This document shows positions 1-13,203 of a stretch of 64,000 nucleotides of DNA, piece by piece. The DNA lies in assembly GCF_024171785.1 (NCBI RefSeq), contig NZ_JAMTCK010000010.1:1-64000 (forward strand). Reading direction: 5' to 3'. Within the stretch, counting starts at the first letter, position 1; the number at the start of each line of letters is the position of its first letter. Source of the stretch: Goodfellowiella coeruleoviolacea. GTDB lineage: Bacteria; Actinomycetota; Actinomycetes; Mycobacteriales; Pseudonocardiaceae. The notes below the pieces were generated by a model, which had not been told where the DNA came from, searched no databases, and worked only from the letters and a program-made list of their open reading frames with translations. The position numbers were made by a program, and so were the translations under genes.

Positions 1-3000
1 TGGGGTGGTCGGTTGTCGGTGGCCGCGGTCAACGGCCCTGGGTCCACGGTGGTCTCCGGTGAGGTGGAGGCGCTGGAGGGGCTGCTGGCCCGGTGTGCGG
101 TGGAGGGGGTGCGGGCGCGGCGGATCCCGGTGGACTACGCGTCACACTCGGCACAGGTCGAGACGATCCGCGACGAACTGCTGGCGTCGCTGGCCGGGAT
201 CACTCCGGTGTCCTCGACCGTGCCGTTCCACTCCGCACTGACCGGAGCACCGATCGACACGGCCAGCTGTGATGCCGAGTACTGGTATGAGAACCTCCGG
301 CGGACCGTCCACTTCGACCAGGCGGTGCGCGGACTCGCCGCCGCGGGCCACACCGTGTTCCTGGAGGTCAGCCCGCACCCGGTGCTCACCATGGGCGTGC
401 AGCAGACACTTGACGAACTCGACCACCCCACGGGAGTCGCGCTCGGTTCCCTGCGCCGCGACGAGGGCGGCATGCCTCGGCTGTTGACTTCCCTGGCCGA
501 GCTGCACGTGCACGGGGTGGCCGTGGACTTCGCCGCGGTGTTCGCCGGCACCGGTGCCCAGCGTGTCGACCTGCCCACCTACGCCTTCCAACGACAGCAC
601 TACCGCCTGCCCACCGGCACCACCACCACCGCTGACGTGTCCGCGGCCGGCCTCGGCCCTGCCGAGCACCCGCTGCTCGGCGCGGTGGTGCGGATGGCCG
701 ACTCCGACGGGCTGCTGCTCACCGGGCGCCTGTCCACCCGGACCCAGCCCTGGCTCGCCGACCACGCCGTGCTGGACACGGTGTTGCTGCCGGGCACCGC
801 GATCCTGGAACTCGCGATGCACGCGGGCGAACAGGCCGGCTGTGACCGGATCGAGGAGCTGACGCTGCAGGCGCCGCTGGTGGTGCCGGACGACGACGCG
901 GTGCTGGTGCAACTGGTGGTGGGCGCGCCCGACGAGTCGGGCCGGCGCAGCCTGGACCTGCACTCGCGGCGCGCGGACGCGCCCGAGCGGGCCTGGACCC
1001 GCAACGCCACCGGGGTCCTGGCCACCACCACCCCCGACGAGCAGGCCGCGGCCGCGCGCTCGTGCAAGCTGACCGGGAACTGGCCGCCACCCGGCGCGAC
1101 CACTTTGGACGTCACCGACTTCTACCAGGGCTTTGCCGAGCGCGGCTACCGGCACGGGCCGGCGTTCCAGGGGCTGCGGGCGGCCTGGCGACGCGGCTTC
1201 GAGGTCTTCGCCGAGGTGCGTCTGCCCGCCGACCAGCGGGGCGACGCGAGCCGCTACGGCGTGCACCCGGCACTGCTGGACGCCGCCACCCACGCGATGG
1301 CACTGGCCGGTACCTCGGCCGAGGGGGACGGTGGTCCGCTGCCGCCGGCGCACCTGCCGTTCTCGTGGAACAACGTCACCCTGCACGCCGCCGGGGCCGA
1401 GGCGCTGCGCGTGCGCATCGCGGCCTCCGGCCAGCACGAGGTGTCCCTGGCGGTCAGCGACCCGACCGGTGCGCCGGTCGTGTCGATCGACGCCCTGGTG
1501 GTGCGGCCGGTCTCCGCCGCCCAGCTCTCCTCGGCCCGCGACACCCGCCAGGACTGTCTGTACCAAGTGGACTGGACAGCACTGGCCACACCGGCAGAAC
1601 CGGTGGCCGTGCCCACCCGGTGGGCGGTGCTGGGTGCGGACGAGGCCGCCGTGGGCTCGCTGCTGGAACGGGCGGGGCAGGACGTCCACCCCTACCCGGA
1701 CCTGGCCGCGCTGGACGCGGCACTCGACGCGGGCGCACCGGTTCCGGACGCGGTGGTCGTGTCCCGCATCGGCGCACCGGCCGCCGGCCGGGGTGACGCC
1801 GACGCGGTGCGTTCGGCCACCACCGAGGTGCTGGGCCTGCTGCACCACTGGCTCGCCGACGAGCGGCTGGCCGAGGCACGGCTGGTCATCCTCACCCGGG
1901 GTGCGGTGACCGTCGACCACGGCGGGAGGATCGACACCGCGGGCGCCGCGGTGTGGGGCATGGTGCGCTCGGCGCAGACGGAGAACCCGGACCGGTTCGT
2001 CCTGGTCGACGTGGACGATCAGGACGCGTCCCGCCGGCTGCTGCCGGCGGTGCTGAGCGTGCGCGAACCGCAGCTCGCCCTGTGGCAGGGCCGCGTGCAC
2101 GCCGCGCGCCTCACCGGCCTTCCGCACTCCACAGTGGACGATCTGACGTGGACGTGGCCGGCGGGCACCGTCCTGGTCACCGGTGGCACCGGAACGCTGG
2201 GCAGCCTGGTGGCCCGGCACCTGGTGGCCACCCACGGCGTGCGGCGGCTGCTGCTGACCAGTCGGCGCGGACCGGGCGCCGAGGGCGCCGCCGAACTCGT
2301 GGCCGAGCTGACCGAACTCGGCGCGCACGTCGCGGTCGTCGCCTGCGACGCGGCCGAACGGGAGCAGCTCGCCGCGGTGCTGGCGCGCGTGCCAGCCGAG
2401 CACCCGTTGACCGCGGTCGTGCACACGGCCGGCGTGCTGGACGACGGCGTGGTGTCCGCGTTGACCCCGCGGCGGTTCGACACCGTGTTGCGGCCCAAGG
2501 TCGACGCCGCGCTGAACCTGCACGAGCTGACCAAGGACCACGACCTGGCCGCGTTCGTGCTGTTCTCCTCGGCCGCCGGCACGTTCGGCACGGCCGGGCA
2601 GGCGAACTACGCCGCCGCCAACGCGTTCCTGGACGCCCTGGCGCGGCAGCGGCGGGCCGCCGGCCTGCCGGCGCTGTCACTGGCCTGGTCACTGTGGGAG
2701 CAGCGCAGCGGCATGACCGGCCGACTGAACGACACCGACCTCGCCAGGATGGCCAGGGGCGGCATGGTGCCGCTGTCCTCCCGGGAGGGCCTGGCGCTGT
2801 TCGACGCCGCCGTGGCCGCGGCCGAACCGGTGGTGGTGCCGGTGCGGCTGAACACCGCGGTGCTGCGCGCGAACACCGCACCCGACACCGTGCCGGCGCT
2901 GCTGCGCGGTCTGGTGCGGGGACCGACCAAGCGCGTCACCACCACCGCGCCCGCCAGCGGCCTCAAGGACCGGTTGGCGGGTCTGCCCGACGTCCAGCGG

Positions 3001-3501
3001 GACGAGGCGGTGCTGGAACTGGTGCGCGGCCAGGTCGCCACCGTGCTGGGCCACCAGGCGGCGGCGGAAATTCCGCCGGACCGGGCGTTCAAGGAACTCG
3101 GCTTCGAATCACTCACCGCCGTCGAGTTGCGCAACCGACTGGCCAGCGCCACCGGACTGCGGCTGCCGGCGACCCTGGTCTTCGACTACCCGAACCCCGC
3201 GGCGCTGGCCAACCACCTGAGCGCCACGCTGTTCCCGGACGGCGCACCGGAACAGGAGCCCGAGCCCGGCGAAGCCGAGATCCGGCGTGCGCTGGCCACG
3301 ATCCCGGTCGCGCGCCTGCGGGACACCGGACTGCTGGACGCCCTGCTGCGGCTGGCTCACCCCGGCACCCGGGACGACGCCCCCGCGGCCGAGGACACCG
3401 GGGAGTCGATCGACGCGTTGGACGTGGACGGTCTGGTCGAGATGGCACTGGGCAACGGCGGTTCCGGATTCGCCGTGGACGTGGAGCTGGGCGATGTCTG
3501 A
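1..3501 (+). CDS. Type I modular polyketide synthase, C-terminal part (AT-DH-KR-ACP-docking), 5' end outside window
   Basis: The reading frame is open from base 1 and ends at TGA 3499-3501. In order it shows the C-terminal half of an acyltransferase with YASH at nt 136-147 (methylmalonyl-type), then a dehydratase (His at nt 763, HPALLDAA with Asp at nt 1279), then a ketoreductase (TGGTGTLG from about nt 2180, LDD at nt 2437-2445 indicating a B-type KR, Tyr at nt 2608). The ACP follows, with the phosphopantetheine Ser at nt 3109 in GFESL, where the usual Asp is Glu. The tail ([16 protein letters not shown], then LLDALLRL) is a C-terminal docking helix, so the chain passes to another PKS. The next PKS starts inside this gene (8-bp overlap) and has a matching N-terminal coiled coil. 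The module should add a methyl-branched alkene unit. The KS lies upstream of the window. Confidence 0.95.
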   Translation, partial: WGGRLSVAAVNGPGSTVVSGEVEALEGLLARCAVEGVRARRIPVDYASHSAQVETIRDELLASLAGITPVSSTVPFHSALTGAPIDTASCDAEYWYENLRRTVHFDQAVRGLAAAGHTVFLEVSPHPVLTMGVQQTLDELDHPTGVALGSLRRDEGGMPRLLTSLAELHVHGVAVDFAAVFAGTGAQRVDLPTYAFQRQHYRLPTGTTTTADVSAAGLGPAEHPLLGAVVRMADSDGLLLTGRLSTRTQPWLADHAVLDTVLLPGTAILELAMHAGEQAGCDRIEELTLQAPLVVPDDDAVLVQLVVGAPDESGRRSLDLHSRRADAPERAWTRNATGVLATTTPDEQAAAARSCKLTGNWPPPGATTLDVTDFYQGFAERGYRHGPAFQGLRAAWRRGFEVFAEVRLPADQRGDASRYGVHPALLDAATHAMALAGTSAEGDGGPLPPAHLPFSWNNVTLHAAGAEALRVRIAASGQHEVSLAVSDPTGAPVVSIDALVVRPVSAAQLSSARDTRQDCLYQVDWTALATPAEPVAVPTRWAVLGADEAAVGSLLERAGQDVHPYPDLAALDAALDAGAPVPDAVVVSRIGAPAAGRGDADAVRSATTEVLGLLHHWLADERLAEARLVILTRGAVTVDHGGRIDTAGAAVWGMVRSAQTENPDRFVLVDVDDQDASRRLLPAVLSVREPQLALWQGRVHAARLTGLPHSTVDDLTWTWPAGTVLVTGGTGTLGSLVARHLVATHGVRRLLLTSRRGPGAEGAAELVAELTELGAHVAVVACDAAEREQLAAVLARVPAEHPLTAVVHTAGVLDDGVVSALTPRRFDTVLRPKVDAALNLHELTKDHDLAAFVLFSSAAGTFGTAGQANYAAANAFLDALARQRRAAGLPALSLAWSLWEQRSGMTGRLNDTDLARMARGGMVPLSSREGLALFDAAVAAAEPVVVPVRLNTAVLRANTAPDTVPALLRGLVRGPTKRVTTTAPASGLKDRLAGLPDVQRDEAVLELVRGQVATVLGHQAAAEIPPDRAFKELGFESLTAVELRNRLASATGLRLPATLVFDYPNPAALANHLSATLFPDGAPEQEPEPGEAEIRRALATIPVARLRDTGLLDALLRLAHPGTRDDAPAAEDTGESIDALDVDGLVEMALGNGGSGFAVDVELGDV

Positions 3502-6500
3502 CCCTAACGAGAAGGTGGTGGCGGCGCTGCGGGCGTCGCTGAAGGAGACCGAACGGCTGCGGCAGCAGAACCTGCGGCTGCGCTCCTCGGCCACGGAGCC
3601 GATCGCCATCGTGGCGATGAGCTGCCGGTTCCCCGGTGGTGTGCGCGGCCCGGCCGACCTGTGGCGGCTGCTGCTCGACGAGCGCGACGCCATCACCCCG
3701 TTCCCCACCGACCGGGGTTGGGACCTCGACGCGTTGCGCGATCCCGACCACGGCGTCAGCCAGGCCCACGAGGGCGGGTTCCTCGCTGACGCCGCCCAGT
3801 TCGACGCCGCGTTCTTCGGGATCTCCCCGCGGGAGGCCACCGCCATGGACCCGCAGCAGCGGCTGCTGTTGGAGGCGTCCTGGGAGGCACTGGAACGCGG
3901 TGGCATCGACCCGGCGTCACTGCGGGGCAGCCAGACCGGTGTCTACGTCGGGGTGATGAACAACGAGTACGGTTCGCGGCTGCGGACCGTGCCCGAGGCG
4001 GTGCGGGGCTACCTCGGCAACGGCAGTGCCGGCAGCATCGCCTCCGGACGGGTGGCCTACACCCTCGGCCTGCACGGCCCAGCGGTCACCGTGGACACCG
4101 CGTGTTCCTCGTCGCTGGTGGCGCTGCACCTGGCCGGCCTGGCGCTGCGGAACAACGAGTGCTCGCTCGCGCTGGTCGGCGGGGTGACGGTGATGGCCAC
4201 CCCGGGCACGTTCGTGGAGTTCAGCAGGCAGGGCGCGCTGGCCCCGGACGGCCGGTGCAAGGCGTTCGCCGACAGCGCCGACGGCACCGGGCTGGCCGAG
4301 GGCGTGGCCGTGCTGCTGGTCGAACGCCTGTCCGAGGCCCGGCGGCACAACCATCCCGTCCTGGCCGTGGTGCGGGGCACCGCGATCAACCAGGACGGGG
4401 CCAGCAACGGGCTGACCGCGCCCAACGGGCCGGCCCAGCAGCAGGTGATCCGGCAGGCACTGGCCAACGCTGGTCTGTCCACACGCGACGTTGACCTGGT
4501 GGAGGCGCACGGCACCGGCACCAGCCTCGGTGACCCGATCGAGGCGCAGGCGATCCTGGCCACCTACGGGCAGGACCGACCCGCCGACCGTCCACTGTGG
4601 CTGGGATCGGTGAAGTCCAACATCGGGCACACCCAGGCGGCGGCCGGCCTGGCCGGCGTGATCAAGGCGGTGTTGGCGATCCGCAACGGCGTGCTGCCGC
4701 GCACCCTGCACGCCGACCAGCCCACCTCGCACGTGGACTGGACCGAGGGACAGGTGCGGCTGCTCACCGAGACGATGCCCTGGCCCGATCCGGCGGGTGC
4801 CGACGCCGGGCACGTGCGACGCGCCGGGGTGTCCTCGTTCGGGGTCAGCGGCACCAACGCGCACGCCGTCATCGAGCAGGCGCCACCGGAGGCCACCACC
4901 GCGACAACCGTGTCCACAGCGGATCCCGCCGACACCGACCACACCCCGCGCCCCTGGCTGCTGTACGCCAGGACCGACGCGGCCCTGCGCGACCAGGCGC
5001 GGCAGCTGCACGACCTCGTCCTCGCCGACACCGGAGTCGACCTCACCGACCTCGCCTGCTCCCTGGCCACCACCCGCTCGGCCATGGAACACCGGGCCGC
5101 GGTCGTCGGCCGGACCCGCGAGGACCTGCTGGGCGGCCTGACCGCGCTGGCCGCTGGCACCAGCGCCGGCAACGTCGTGGTCGGCACCGCGGCGACGGGC
5201 GGCAAGACCGCGTTCCTGTTCACCGGCCAGGGCAGCCAACGGCCCGGCATGGGCCGTGAACTGCACGCGACCCAGCCGGTGTTCGCCGCCGCGCTCGACG
5301 AGGTGTGCGCGCAGTTCGACGACCCGGTGCGGCAGGTGATCTTCGCCGAGGCCGGCACCGAGGACGCGGCCCTGCTCGACCAGACCGCGCACACGCAGAC
5401 CGCGCTGTTCGCCCTTGAAGTAGCCCTGTACCGGCTGCTCGAACACTGGGGCGTGCGCGCGGACTTCCTGGCCGGGCACTCGATCGGCGAACTGGTGGCC
5501 GCCCACGTTGCCGGAGTGCTGTCGCTGCCCGACGCCGCCGCACTGGTTGCGGCGCGGGGCAGGCTCATGCAGGCACTGCCCCCCGGCGGGGCCATGCTGT
5601 CGGTCCAGGCCGGCGAGGACGAGGTGCTGCCGCTGCTGGCCGGCCGGGAACAGCGGGTGGGTGTCGCCGCAGTCAACGGTCCACACGCGACGGTCATCTC
5701 CGGTGCCGAGGACGCGGTGCGCGACATCGCCGCCGAGTGCGCGCGCGCCGGGCACAAGACCAGGCGGCTGCGGGTCAGCCACGCCTTCCACTCACCGCAC
5801 ATGGAGCCCATGCTGGCCGACTTCCACCAGGTCGTCGCGAGCCTCTCCCTCGCCCCGCCGCGGATCCCGATCGTCTCCAACCTCACCGGCGCGCTCGCCA
5901 CCGGCGCGGAACTGTGTTCCCCGGAGTACTGGGTGCGTCACGTGCGCCAGACCGTGCGCTTCCGCGACGGCATGCGCAGCCTGGAACGCGCCGGCGTCAC
6001 CCGCTACCTCGAACTCGGGCCCGACGGCGTGCTCACCGCGATGGGACGGGACAGCCTGGCCGATCCCACGGCCGCGCTGGTGGTGCCGGTGCTGCGTCGG
6101 GGCAGGCCGGAAGCGCGCACCGCGATCAACGCGGTGGCCCAGGCGCACGTGCACGGCGCAGCCGTGAACTGGCGCGCGCTGTTCGGTCCCGCGCGCCGGG
6201 TGGACCTGCCCACCTACGCCTTCCAACACCAGCGGTACTGGCTGCACGAGACCGGTGGCCCCGCCGAGGTCTCCGCGGCGGGCCTCGGCCCGGCCCACCA
6301 CCCGCTGCTCGGTGCGGCCGTCACCCTCGCCAGCACGGACGGGCTGCTGTTCACCGGGCTGCTCTCCACCCAGACCCACCCCTGGCTGGCCGACCACGCG
6401 ATCGGCGACACCGTGCTGGTGCCGGGGGCGGCCCTGGTGGAGCTGGCGGCGCACGCCGGCGACCAGGTGGGCTGCCAGCGGATCGAGGAACTCACCGTCG

Positions 6501-9500
6501 AGGCGCCACTGCGGCTGCCCGAACGCGGCGGTGTCCACCTGCAACTGGTCGTGGACGCACCGGAGCAGACCGGCCGGCGCGCGCTCAGCCTGTTCTCCCG
6601 GGCCGCCGACGCCCCACCAGACCAACCCTGGACCAGACACGCCAGTGGCCACCTGGCCCCCACCGGCCCGGAGACACCGGCCCGGCTGGACGCGTGGCCA
6701 CCCGTGGGCGCGGACCCGGTTGACCTGACCGGTTTCTACGACCGGCTCGGCAGCGCCGGCGTGCGCTACGGCCCGGCGTTCCAGGGGCTGCGCGCGGCGT
6801 GGCGGCACGGCGACGCGGTGTGCGCCGAAGTGGCGCTGCCCGACACCCTCGACGCCAGCGCCTACCTGCTGCACCCGGCGCTGCTGGACGCCGCGCTGCA
6901 CGGCGCGGCACTGGCCGCTGACGACGCCGCCGCGGCGGTGCGGCTGCCGTTCGCCTGGACCGGGGTGCGGGTGCACGCCGTCGGCGCCACACAACTGCGG
7001 GTCCGGTTGGCCGTCACCGGGCCGGACACCGTGTCCGTTGCCGCGTACGACACCGAGGGCGATCCGGTGGCCACCATCGCGGCACTGGTGAGCAGGCCGG
7101 TGTCCGCCGACCAACTCGACGCGGCCCAGCCCCACCAGGCACTGTTCCAGGTGGACTGGCCGGTGCTGCCGCTGCCCGACACCGCGCCCACCCAGCGGGT
7201 CGCCGTGCTCGGACCGGATACGGGCGGGTTGGTCGAGTCGCTGACCGCGGCGGGCGTGACCGCCAGCGGACACACCGACCTGGCCGCGCTCAACGCCGCG
7301 ATCACCGAGCACGCGCCAGCACCGGACGTCGTGCTCGCCGCCATCACCAGCGAACCCGCCGAGGGGGAGGACCTGGCCGCGGCGGCACACGCGAGCGCGG
7401 CGCGCGTGCTGGATCTGGTGCGGTCCTGGCTCGCCGCCGGCCAACCCACCGGATCCCGGCTGGCGATCCTGACCCGAGGTGCCGTGGCCGTCACCGCCGC
7501 AGCGCCGTTGCCCGGCCTGGCAGCCGCCCCGGTGTGGGGGCTGGTGCGCGCCGCCCAGGCCGAACACCCGGACCAGTTCGTGCTGATCGACCTGGACGAC
7601 GAGCCGCACTCGATCACCGCGCTGGCCGGTGCGCTCGCCACTGCGGAACCGCAACTCGCCATCCGCGCCGGTGCGGTGCGGGTACCCCGGTTGGCCGGGG
7701 CAGCACGGTCCGACGCGCGGCCCGCGGTCCGGTTCGATCCCGCGGGGACGGTGCTGGTGACCGGCGCGGCCGGCAGCCTGGGGCGCTCACTCACCCGCCA
7801 CCTGGTGACCGAACACGGGGTGCGGCGGCTGCTGCTGGTGAGCCGGCGGGGAACGGCCGACCCCGACGCGGTGAGTCTGGCCGCCGACCTGGCGGAACTG
7901 GGCGCGCGGGTCAGCGTCGCCGCCTGTGACGTGGCCGACCGGGCCGCCGTGGCCGACCTGCTGCGGCGGATTCCGGACGAGCACCCGCTCACCGCGGTCG
8001 TGCACACGGCGGGCGTGCTGGACGACGGCACGGTCACCGCCCTGACCGACGAACAGCTGGACCGGGTGCTCCGGCCCAAAGTGGACGGAGCAGTGCACCT
8101 GCACGAGTTGACCCGGCGGTTCCCGCTGTCCGCGTTCGTGCTGTTCTCCTCGGCCGCCGGCACGCTCGGCAGCGCCGGCCAGGCGAACTACGCCGCCGCC
8201 AACGCGTTCCTGGACGCGCTCGCCGAACACCGCCGGGCACAGGGACACCCGGGTCTGTCGTTGGCCTGGGGGCTGTGGGCGCAGGACGGCGGCATGACCG
8301 GCCGGCTGGGCACCGCCGACCGGGCCAGACTGACCCGCGGCGGCGTCACCGCACTGTCCACAGCGGAAGGTCTGGCGCTGGTCGACGCCGCACTCGCCGC
8401 CGACCAACCCGTGCTCGTGCCGGTGCGGCTGGATCTCGCCGCGATGCGCACCCGGTCCACTGTGGAGCCGGTACCCGCGCTGTTGCGCGGTCTGGTCCGC
8501 ACACCGGTCCGGCGCACCGCCGGAACGGGCAGGGCCGCCGGCCAGTCCACCCCCTGGCAGCGGCTCGCGGCGCTGCCACCCGACGAACAGCACCAGACGG
8601 CACTGGCACTCGTCCGCAGCGAGGTGGCCGTGGTGCTCGGACACGCGGGACCCGAGGCGGTGGAACCCACCCGGGCGTTCAGTGAACTGGGCTTCGACTC
8701 GCTCACCGCGGTCGAGCTGCGCAACCGGCTCAACGCCGCGACCGGACTGTCCCTGCCGAGCACGCTCGCCTTCGACTACCCCGACGCGACAGCACTGGCC
8801 GAACACGTGCTCGCGGAACTGGTCGGCGACACCGCGGCCGCGGCTCCCGCCCCGGCGGCGACCGCGGTTCCGGTGCACACGAGTCCCGCTGACCAGGACC
8901 TGGTCGCGATCGTGGCGATGAGCTGCCGCTACCCCGGGGGCGTTGACTCACCGGAGGAGCTGTGGCGGCTGGTCGCCGACGGCGGCGACGCCGTGTCGGG
9001 ATTCCCCACCGACCGCGGCTGGGACGTGGACGCGCTGTACCACCCGGACCCCGATCACCGAGGCACGTCGTACGCGCGGGAGGGCGGCTTCCTGCACGAC
9101 GCGGCAGCGTTCGACGCCGCGTTCTTCGGGATCTCCCCCCGGGAGGCCGTGGCCATGGACCCGCAGCAGCGCCTGCTGCTGGAAGCCAGCTGGGAGGCGT
9201 TCGAGCGCGCCGGGATCGATCCGCGAACGCTGCGGGGCAGCCAGACCGGGATCTTCGCCGGGCTGATGTACCACGACTACGCGGCCCGCGTGCACACCGT
9301 TCCCGAGGAGTTCGAGGGATACCTGGGCAACGGCAACGCGGGCAGCATCGCCACCGGTCGGGTGGCTTATGCGTTGGGGTTGCAGGGGCCGGCGGTGACG
9401 GTGGACACGGCGTGTTCGTCGTCGTTGGTGGCGTTGCACCTGGCGTGTCAGGCGGTGCGGGGTGGGGAGTGTGGGTTGGCGTTGGCGGGTGGGGTGACGG

Positions 9501-12500
9501 TGATGGCGACGCCGGGGGCGTTTGTGGAGTTTTCTCGGCAGCGGGGGTTGGCGGTGGATGGGCGGTGCAAGTCGTTCGCGGAGGGTGCGGATGGGACGGG
9601 GTGGGGTGAGGGGGTGGGTGTGGTGTTGGTGGAGCGGTTGGTGGATGCGCGGCGCAACGGGCATCCGGTGTTGGCGGTGGTGCGGGGCAGTGCGGTGAAT
9701 CAGGACGGGGCGAGTAATGGGTTGACGGCGCCCAACGGGCCGTCGCAGCAGCGGGTGATTCGGGCGGCGTTGGCGTCGGCGGGGTTGGGGCCGGGTGAGG
9801 TGGATGTGGTGGAGGGGCATGGTACCGGGACCAGTTTGGGTGATCCGATTGAGGCGCAGGCGGTTCTGGCGACTTATGGGCGGGGTCGGTCGGGTGGTCG
9901 TCCGTTGTGGTTGGGGTCGGTGAAGTCGAACATCGGGCATGCGCAGGCGGCGGCGGGGGTGGCGGGGGTGATCAAGGTGGTGTTGGCGATGCGGCACGGG
10001 GTGTTGCCGCGCACGTTGCACGTGGACGCGCCGTCGTCGCGGGTGGACTGGTCGGTGGGTGCGGTGTCGTTGTTGACCGAGCCGGTGCCCTGGCCGGAGA
10101 CCGGGCGTCCCCGCCGCGCCGGCGTGTCCTCCTTCGGCATCAGCGGCACCAACGCCCACGTGATCCTGGAACACGTCGCTCCGGTCGCCGAGCAGCCGCC
10201 GGCCGAGCAACCAGACCCACCGGTGGTGCCGTGGGTGCTGTCCGCCAGAAGCCCGGCGGCACTGCGCGGCCAGGCGGACCGGCTGCTGCACCACCTCGAC
10301 AGCCACCCCGGCCTCCGCTCTGTCGACATTGGACACTCACTGGTGACGACACGCACCCCGTTCGAACACCGGGCCGTGCTCATCGGGACCGCCCAGGCGG
10401 AGTTCCGCGACCAACTGCTCGCCCTCACCCGGGACGAGCCGTGGCCCGGTCTCGTGCTGGGCGCGGACAGCACCGGACCCGGCAGGACGGCCTTCCTGTT
10501 CAGCGGCCGGACCGAACGGCTGCGCGGCATCGCGCGGGAACCGCACGCGCGCTTCCCGGTGTTCGCCCAAGCACTGGACGCGGTCTGCGCCGAGTGGGAC
10601 GAGCAGCTGGCAACCGCGGTTCGAGCGGTGGTGTTGGCCGAGCGACAACCGCCGAACCACGCCGGTGTCAGCCACGCCGCGCTGTTCGCCGTGCAGGTCG
10701 CCCTGTTCCGGTCGCTCCAGCACTGGGGCATCCACCCGGACCTGGTGGTGGGCCACTCGGTCGGTGAACTGGCCGCCGCACACGCCGCCGGAGTGCTGCC
10801 ACTGGCCGATGCCTGCGCACTCGCAGCCGCCACCGGCCGGGCGGCGCGCGCGTCGGCCGATGACGGTGCGCTGGCCGAGATCCGACGCGTCGTGCAGCGG
10901 ATGGCGGCGCGGCCGCCTCGGCTGCCGCTGGTGTCGACCACAACCGGCTCGGCCGTCACCGCCGACCAGTTGTGCGCACCCGAGCACTGGGTGCGGCTCG
11001 GGTGCGAGCCGGGACGCGTGCCCGACGCCGTGGACCGCCTGGCCGCCGAGGGGGTGACAACGCTGCTCGATCTGGGTCTGGACGGCGACCTGGCCTCGAC
11101 AGCCCAGGACGCGTTGGCCGGCACCACCGGGGCACCGGTGGTGGTTCCGGTGCTGCACGGCGACCAGCCCGTGGTCGCGTCGCTGACCGCCGCCGCGGCC
11201 CGGCTGCACACCACCGGCACCGATGTCAACTGGGCGGCCTTCTTCACCGGGACCGACGCGCGGCGGGTGGACCTGCCCACCTACGCGTTCCAGCGGGAGC
11301 GCTACTGGCTGACCGTGCCGGACTCGCCGGTCGGCGCCCCGGACGAGCGGACCGATCAGGTCTGGGACGCGGTGGACCGCGCGGACCTGGACGCCTTTGC
11401 CGCCACCCTGAACCTGGACCGGGACGCGTCGCTGTCGGACGTGCTGGCGGCACTGGCCGCGTGGCGCGGTGGCGGCGCGCGGCCCGACACCGACCAGTTG
11501 CGCTACCGGCTCACCTGGCAGGCGTTCAGCGACCTGCCCGTCCGGGGTGTCGCCGGCAGGTGGCTGGTGGTGTTCCCGACCGGCAGCGCCGACCGCGGTG
11601 CGGTGGCCGGTGTGCTGCAGGCACTGCGGGAACACGGCGTGACCGCCGTTGAGGTGGCGGTGGACCCCGACGCGGCGGCCGTCGAAGACCGCGTCCGGGC
11701 CGCGCTGACCGACGGCGAGCCGGTGCGGGGCGTGCTCTCGCTGCTGGCCCTGGCCGCGAACCCCGACCTGTCGCTGGCCCTGGCGGGGGCACTGCGCGAC
11801 GCGGGCGGCGGAAGTCCACTGTGGAACATCACGCAGGGGGCGGTGTGCGTTGGTGACTCGGCGGGTCTGGCCCACCCGGAGCAGGCGTCGGCGTGGGGGA
11901 TCGGCCGGGTGCTGGCCCACCAGCGGGCGCCGTGGGCCGGCCTGCTCGACCTGCCCGAGGTGCTGGACGAGCGGATGCGCGGCCGGCTGTGCCGTGTCCT
12001 CGCCGGATGCGCGGACGAGAACCAGGTCGCCGTGCGACCCTCGGGGGTGTTCGTGCCGCGCCTGGTCCGCGCGGCCCGCCGCGTGCGCACCGGAACCGGG
12101 TGGACACCGAGGGGAACGGTGCTGGTCGACGGCGTCGTCGACCGCACCGGTGCCCGCATCGCCCGGTCCCTGGCGCACGGCGGCGCCGAGCACCTGCTGC
12201 TGACCCACAGCCAGGCCGACACCCCGGTGATCGCCGACCTGGTGGCGGACCTGGCCACGACCGGCACCCGGGTGACCGTTGAACCGGACCCCGGCACCGG
12301 CCGGGACGACCTGCGCGACCTGCTCGCCGAACACCAGCCCACCGCGGTGGTCGCGGTGGACAGCACCCCGGAAGCGGTGGCGGCGCTGGACGAACTCACC
12401 AGGGACAGCCACCTCGACGCGTTCGTCGTGCTCTGCGCGCTCGGGGCCACGCTCGGTTTCCCCGACCAGCCAGCCGACGCGGCACGCCACGCCGTGCTCA

Positions 12501-13117
12501 GCGCGCTCGTGTGGCAACGGCACCAGGCGGGAGTGCCCGCGACAGCGGTCGCCTGCGGGCCGTGGTCGCACGACGACCGGGCGGCCGACACCGGGGAGCG
12601 GCTCACACCCGAATCGGTGCTCACCGAGCTGCGGTGGGCCGTGCCGGAGCGGCAACCGTTCCTCGTGCTCACCGACATCGACTGGCGGCGGTACGAGGCG
12701 GCCGAGCCGGCTGCGTTGCTGCGCGAGCTGTGCCAGCCGCACACCCCCGAGCCCGGGGCGGACCAGCCGGTGGCGGCAACCGAACCCGAGACGCTGCTGC
12801 ACCGGTTGGCCGGACTCGACCGCACCGCCGCCGACCAGGTGCTGCTGGACGTGGTGCGGTCACTGACCGCGACCGTGCTCGGCCACGCCACGCCCGCGGC
12901 GATCCCCCCGGACGCTGATTTCCTCGACCTCGGGTTCGCCTCGCTGACCGCGATCGAACTCGCCAACCGGTTGACCGCGGCGACCGGTCTTGAGCTGTCC
13001 CCGAGCCTGGTCTACGAGCACCCCACCCCGCTGGACGTGGTGGCCCACCTCCGCGCTGAACTGGGCGAACAGCCCCGGCGTGAGCCGGAAACCCCGGTGG
13101 GAGTAGGGGGTGCGTAG
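3494..13117 (+). CDS. Type I polyketide synthase: complete module plus decayed terminal module, no thioesterase
   Basis: The protein has 3207 aa. The ATG at 3494 overlaps the previous stop and begins a docking coiled coil (residues 1-35). Module A: KS (Cys204), AT (GHSIGE Ser663; HAFH 763-766, malonyl-type), DH (His968, Asp1132), KR (from about 1418; LDD 1509-1511; Tyr1566), ACP (Ser1736). Module B: KS (from about 1803, Cys1974, HGTGT and NIGHAQ present), then an AT that keeps GHSVGE (Ser2422) but has GRTER in place of GQGSQ and lacks about 70 residues that would contain the HAFH/YASH segment with the catalytic His. A KR-like region (about 2870-3000) has no Rossmann glycine motif and no catalytic Ser/Tyr. 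The ACP reads GFASL (Ser3150). The protein ends after this ACP with no thioesterase. Module A should make an alkene; module B looks unable to select an extender itself and may only transfer the chain. Confidence 0.95.
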   Translation: MSDPNEKVVAALRASLKETERLRQQNLRLRSSATEPIAIVAMSCRFPGGVRGPADLWRLLLDERDAITPFPTDRGWDLDALRDPDHGVSQAHEGGFLADAAQFDAAFFGISPREATAMDPQQRLLLEASWEALERGGIDPASLRGSQTGVYVGVMNNEYGSRLRTVPEAVRGYLGNGSAGSIASGRVAYTLGLHGPAVTVDTACSSSLVALHLAGLALRNNECSLALVGGVTVMATPGTFVEFSRQGALAPDGRCKAFADSADGTGLAEGVAVLLVERLSEARRHNHPVLAVVRGTAINQDGASNGLTAPNGPAQQQVIRQALANAGLSTRDVDLVEAHGTGTSLGDPIEAQAILATYGQDRPADRPLWLGSVKSNIGHTQAAAGLAGVIKAVLAIRNGVLPRTLHADQPTSHVDWTEGQVRLLTETMPWPDPAGADAGHVRRAGVSSFGVSGTNAHAVIEQAPPEATTATTVSTADPADTDHTPRPWLLYARTDAALRDQARQLHDLVLADTGVDLTDLACSLATTRSAMEHRAAVVGRTREDLLGGLTALAAGTSAGNVVVGTAATGGKTAFLFTGQGSQRPGMGRELHATQPVFAAALDEVCAQFDDPVRQVIFAEAGTEDAALLDQTAHTQTALFALEVALYRLLEHWGVRADFLAGHSIGELVAAHVAGVLSLPDAAALVAARGRLMQALPPGGAMLSVQAGEDEVLPLLAGREQRVGVAAVNGPHATVISGAEDAVRDIAAECARAGHKTRRLRVSHAFHSPHMEPMLADFHQVVASLSLAPPRIPIVSNLTGALATGAELCSPEYWVRHVRQTVRFRDGMRSLERAGVTRYLELGPDGVLTAMGRDSLADPTAALVVPVLRRGRPEARTAINAVAQAHVHGAAVNWRALFGPARRVDLPTYAFQHQRYWLHETGGPAEVSAAGLGPAHHPLLGAAVTLASTDGLLFTGLLSTQTHPWLADHAIGDTVLVPGAALVELAAHAGDQVGCQRIEELTVEAPLRLPERGGVHLQLVVDAPEQTGRRALSLFSRAADAPPDQPWTRHASGHLAPTGPETPARLDAWPPVGADPVDLTGFYDRLGSAGVRYGPAFQGLRAAWRHGDAVCAEVALPDTLDASAYLLHPALLDAALHGAALAADDAAAAVRLPFAWTGVRVHAVGATQLRVRLAVTGPDTVSVAAYDTEGDPVATIAALVSRPVSADQLDAAQPHQALFQVDWPVLPLPDTAPTQRVAVLGPDTGGLVESLTAAGVTASGHTDLAALNAAITEHAPAPDVVLAAITSEPAEGEDLAAAAHASAARVLDLVRSWLAAGQPTGSRLAILTRGAVAVTAAAPLPGLAAAPVWGLVRAAQAEHPDQFVLIDLDDEPHSITALAGALATAEPQLAIRAGAVRVPRLAGAARSDARPAVRFDPAGTVLVTGAAGSLGRSLTRHLVTEHGVRRLLLVSRRGTADPDAVSLAADLAELGARVSVAACDVADRAAVADLLRRIPDEHPLTAVVHTAGVLDDGTVTALTDEQLDRVLRPKVDGAVHLHELTRRFPLSAFVLFSSAAGTLGSAGQANYAAANAFLDALAEHRRAQGHPGLSLAWGLWAQDGGMTGRLGTADRARLTRGGVTALSTAEGLALVDAALAADQPVLVPVRLDLAAMRTRSTVEPVPALLRGLVRTPVRRTAGTGRAAGQSTPWQRLAALPPDEQHQTALALVRSEVAVVLGHAGPEAVEPTRAFSELGFDSLTAVELRNRLNAATGLSLPSTLAFDYPDATALAEHVLAELVGDTAAAAPAPAATAVPVHTSPADQDLVAIVAMSCRYPGGVDSPEELWRLVADGGDAVSGFPTDRGWDVDALYHPDPDHRGTSYAREGGFLHDAAAFDAAFFGISPREAVAMDPQQRLLLEASWEAFERAGIDPRTLRGSQTGIFAGLMYHDYAARVHTVPEEFEGYLGNGNAGSIATGRVAYALGLQGPAVTVDTACSSSLVALHLACQAVRGGECGLALAGGVTVMATPGAFVEFSRQRGLAVDGRCKSFAEGADGTGWGEGVGVVLVERLVDARRNGHPVLAVVRGSAVNQDGASNGLTAPNGPSQQRVIRAALASAGLGPGEVDVVEGHGTGTSLGDPIEAQAVLATYGRGRSGGRPLWLGSVKSNIGHAQAAAGVAGVIKVVLAMRHGVLPRTLHVDAPSSRVDWSVGAVSLLTEPVPWPETGRPRRAGVSSFGISGTNAHVILEHVAPVAEQPPAEQPDPPVVPWVLSARSPAALRGQADRLLHHLDSHPGLRSVDIGHSLVTTRTPFEHRAVLIGTAQAEFRDQLLALTRDEPWPGLVLGADSTGPGRTAFLFSGRTERLRGIAREPHARFPVFAQALDAVCAEWDEQLATAVRAVVLAERQPPNHAGVSHAALFAVQVALFRSLQHWGIHPDLVVGHSVGELAAAHAAGVLPLADACALAAATGRAARASADDGALAEIRRVVQRMAARPPRLPLVSTTTGSAVTADQLCAPEHWVRLGCEPGRVPDAVDRLAAEGVTTLLDLGLDGDLASTAQDALAGTTGAPVVVPVLHGDQPVVASLTAAAARLHTTGTDVNWAAFFTGTDARRVDLPTYAFQRERYWLTVPDSPVGAPDERTDQVWDAVDRADLDAFAATLNLDRDASLSDVLAALAAWRGGGARPDTDQLRYRLTWQAFSDLPVRGVAGRWLVVFPTGSADRGAVAGVLQALREHGVTAVEVAVDPDAAAVEDRVRAALTDGEPVRGVLSLLALAANPDLSLALAGALRDAGGGSPLWNITQGAVCVGDSAGLAHPEQASAWGIGRVLAHQRAPWAGLLDLPEVLDERMRGRLCRVLAGCADENQVAVRPSGVFVPRLVRAARRVRTGTGWTPRGTVLVDGVVDRTGARIARSLAHGGAEHLLLTHSQADTPVIADLVADLATTGTRVTVEPDPGTGRDDLRDLLAEHQPTAVVAVDSTPEAVAALDELTRDSHLDAFVVLCALGATLGFPDQPADAARHAVLSALVWQRHQAGVPATAVACGPWSHDDRAADTGERLTPESVLTELRWAVPERQPFLVLTDIDWRRYEAAEPAALLRELCQPHTPEPGADQPVAATEPETLLHRLAGLDRTAADQVLLDVVRSLTATVLGHATPAAIPPDADFLDLGFASLTAIELANRLTAATGLELSPSLVYEHPTPLDVVAHLRAELGEQPRREPETPVGVGGA

Positions 13118-13160
13118 GGGCTGCTAGGGGCTGCGCCGGAACAGGCACCCCTCACTAACG
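13104..13160 (+). promoter_or_regulatory. Candidate promoter of the GH16-cyclase-P450 operon with three TAGGGG boxes
   Basis: TAGGGG occurs at 13104-13109, 13115-13120 and 13125-13130, about one helical turn apart, the first two overlapping the end of the PKS gene. An inverted ACCCCT lies at 13147-13152. A -10-like TAACGT is at 13155-13160; the matching -35 position (13132-13137) directly follows the third box. The ATG at 13204 has a GGAGGGG ribosome site. The motif placement is seen; the assignment to an activator such as the LAL protein encoded at 41473-44211 is inference. Confidence 0.4.
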
Positions 13161-13203
13161 TCAGAACTGGTTCCGCCGACCCGAAACCCACGCGGAGGGG
13201 CAC

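Noticed and set aside
763-790. DH motif with Asp instead of Gly (HAVLD) in the left-hand PKS modules
   Set aside because: HxxxD variants are common in functional actinomycete DH domains, so this is not taken as loss of activity.
142-2541. A 799-codon open frame on the minus strand opposite the first PKS
   Set aside because: Long antisense frames are expected in high-GC DNA; it has no domain pattern and lies opposite an unmistakable PKS.
3061-3160. GFESL in the first ACP as a sign of inactivity
   Set aside because: The Ser is present and Glu for Asp is conservative; the domain is probably functional.
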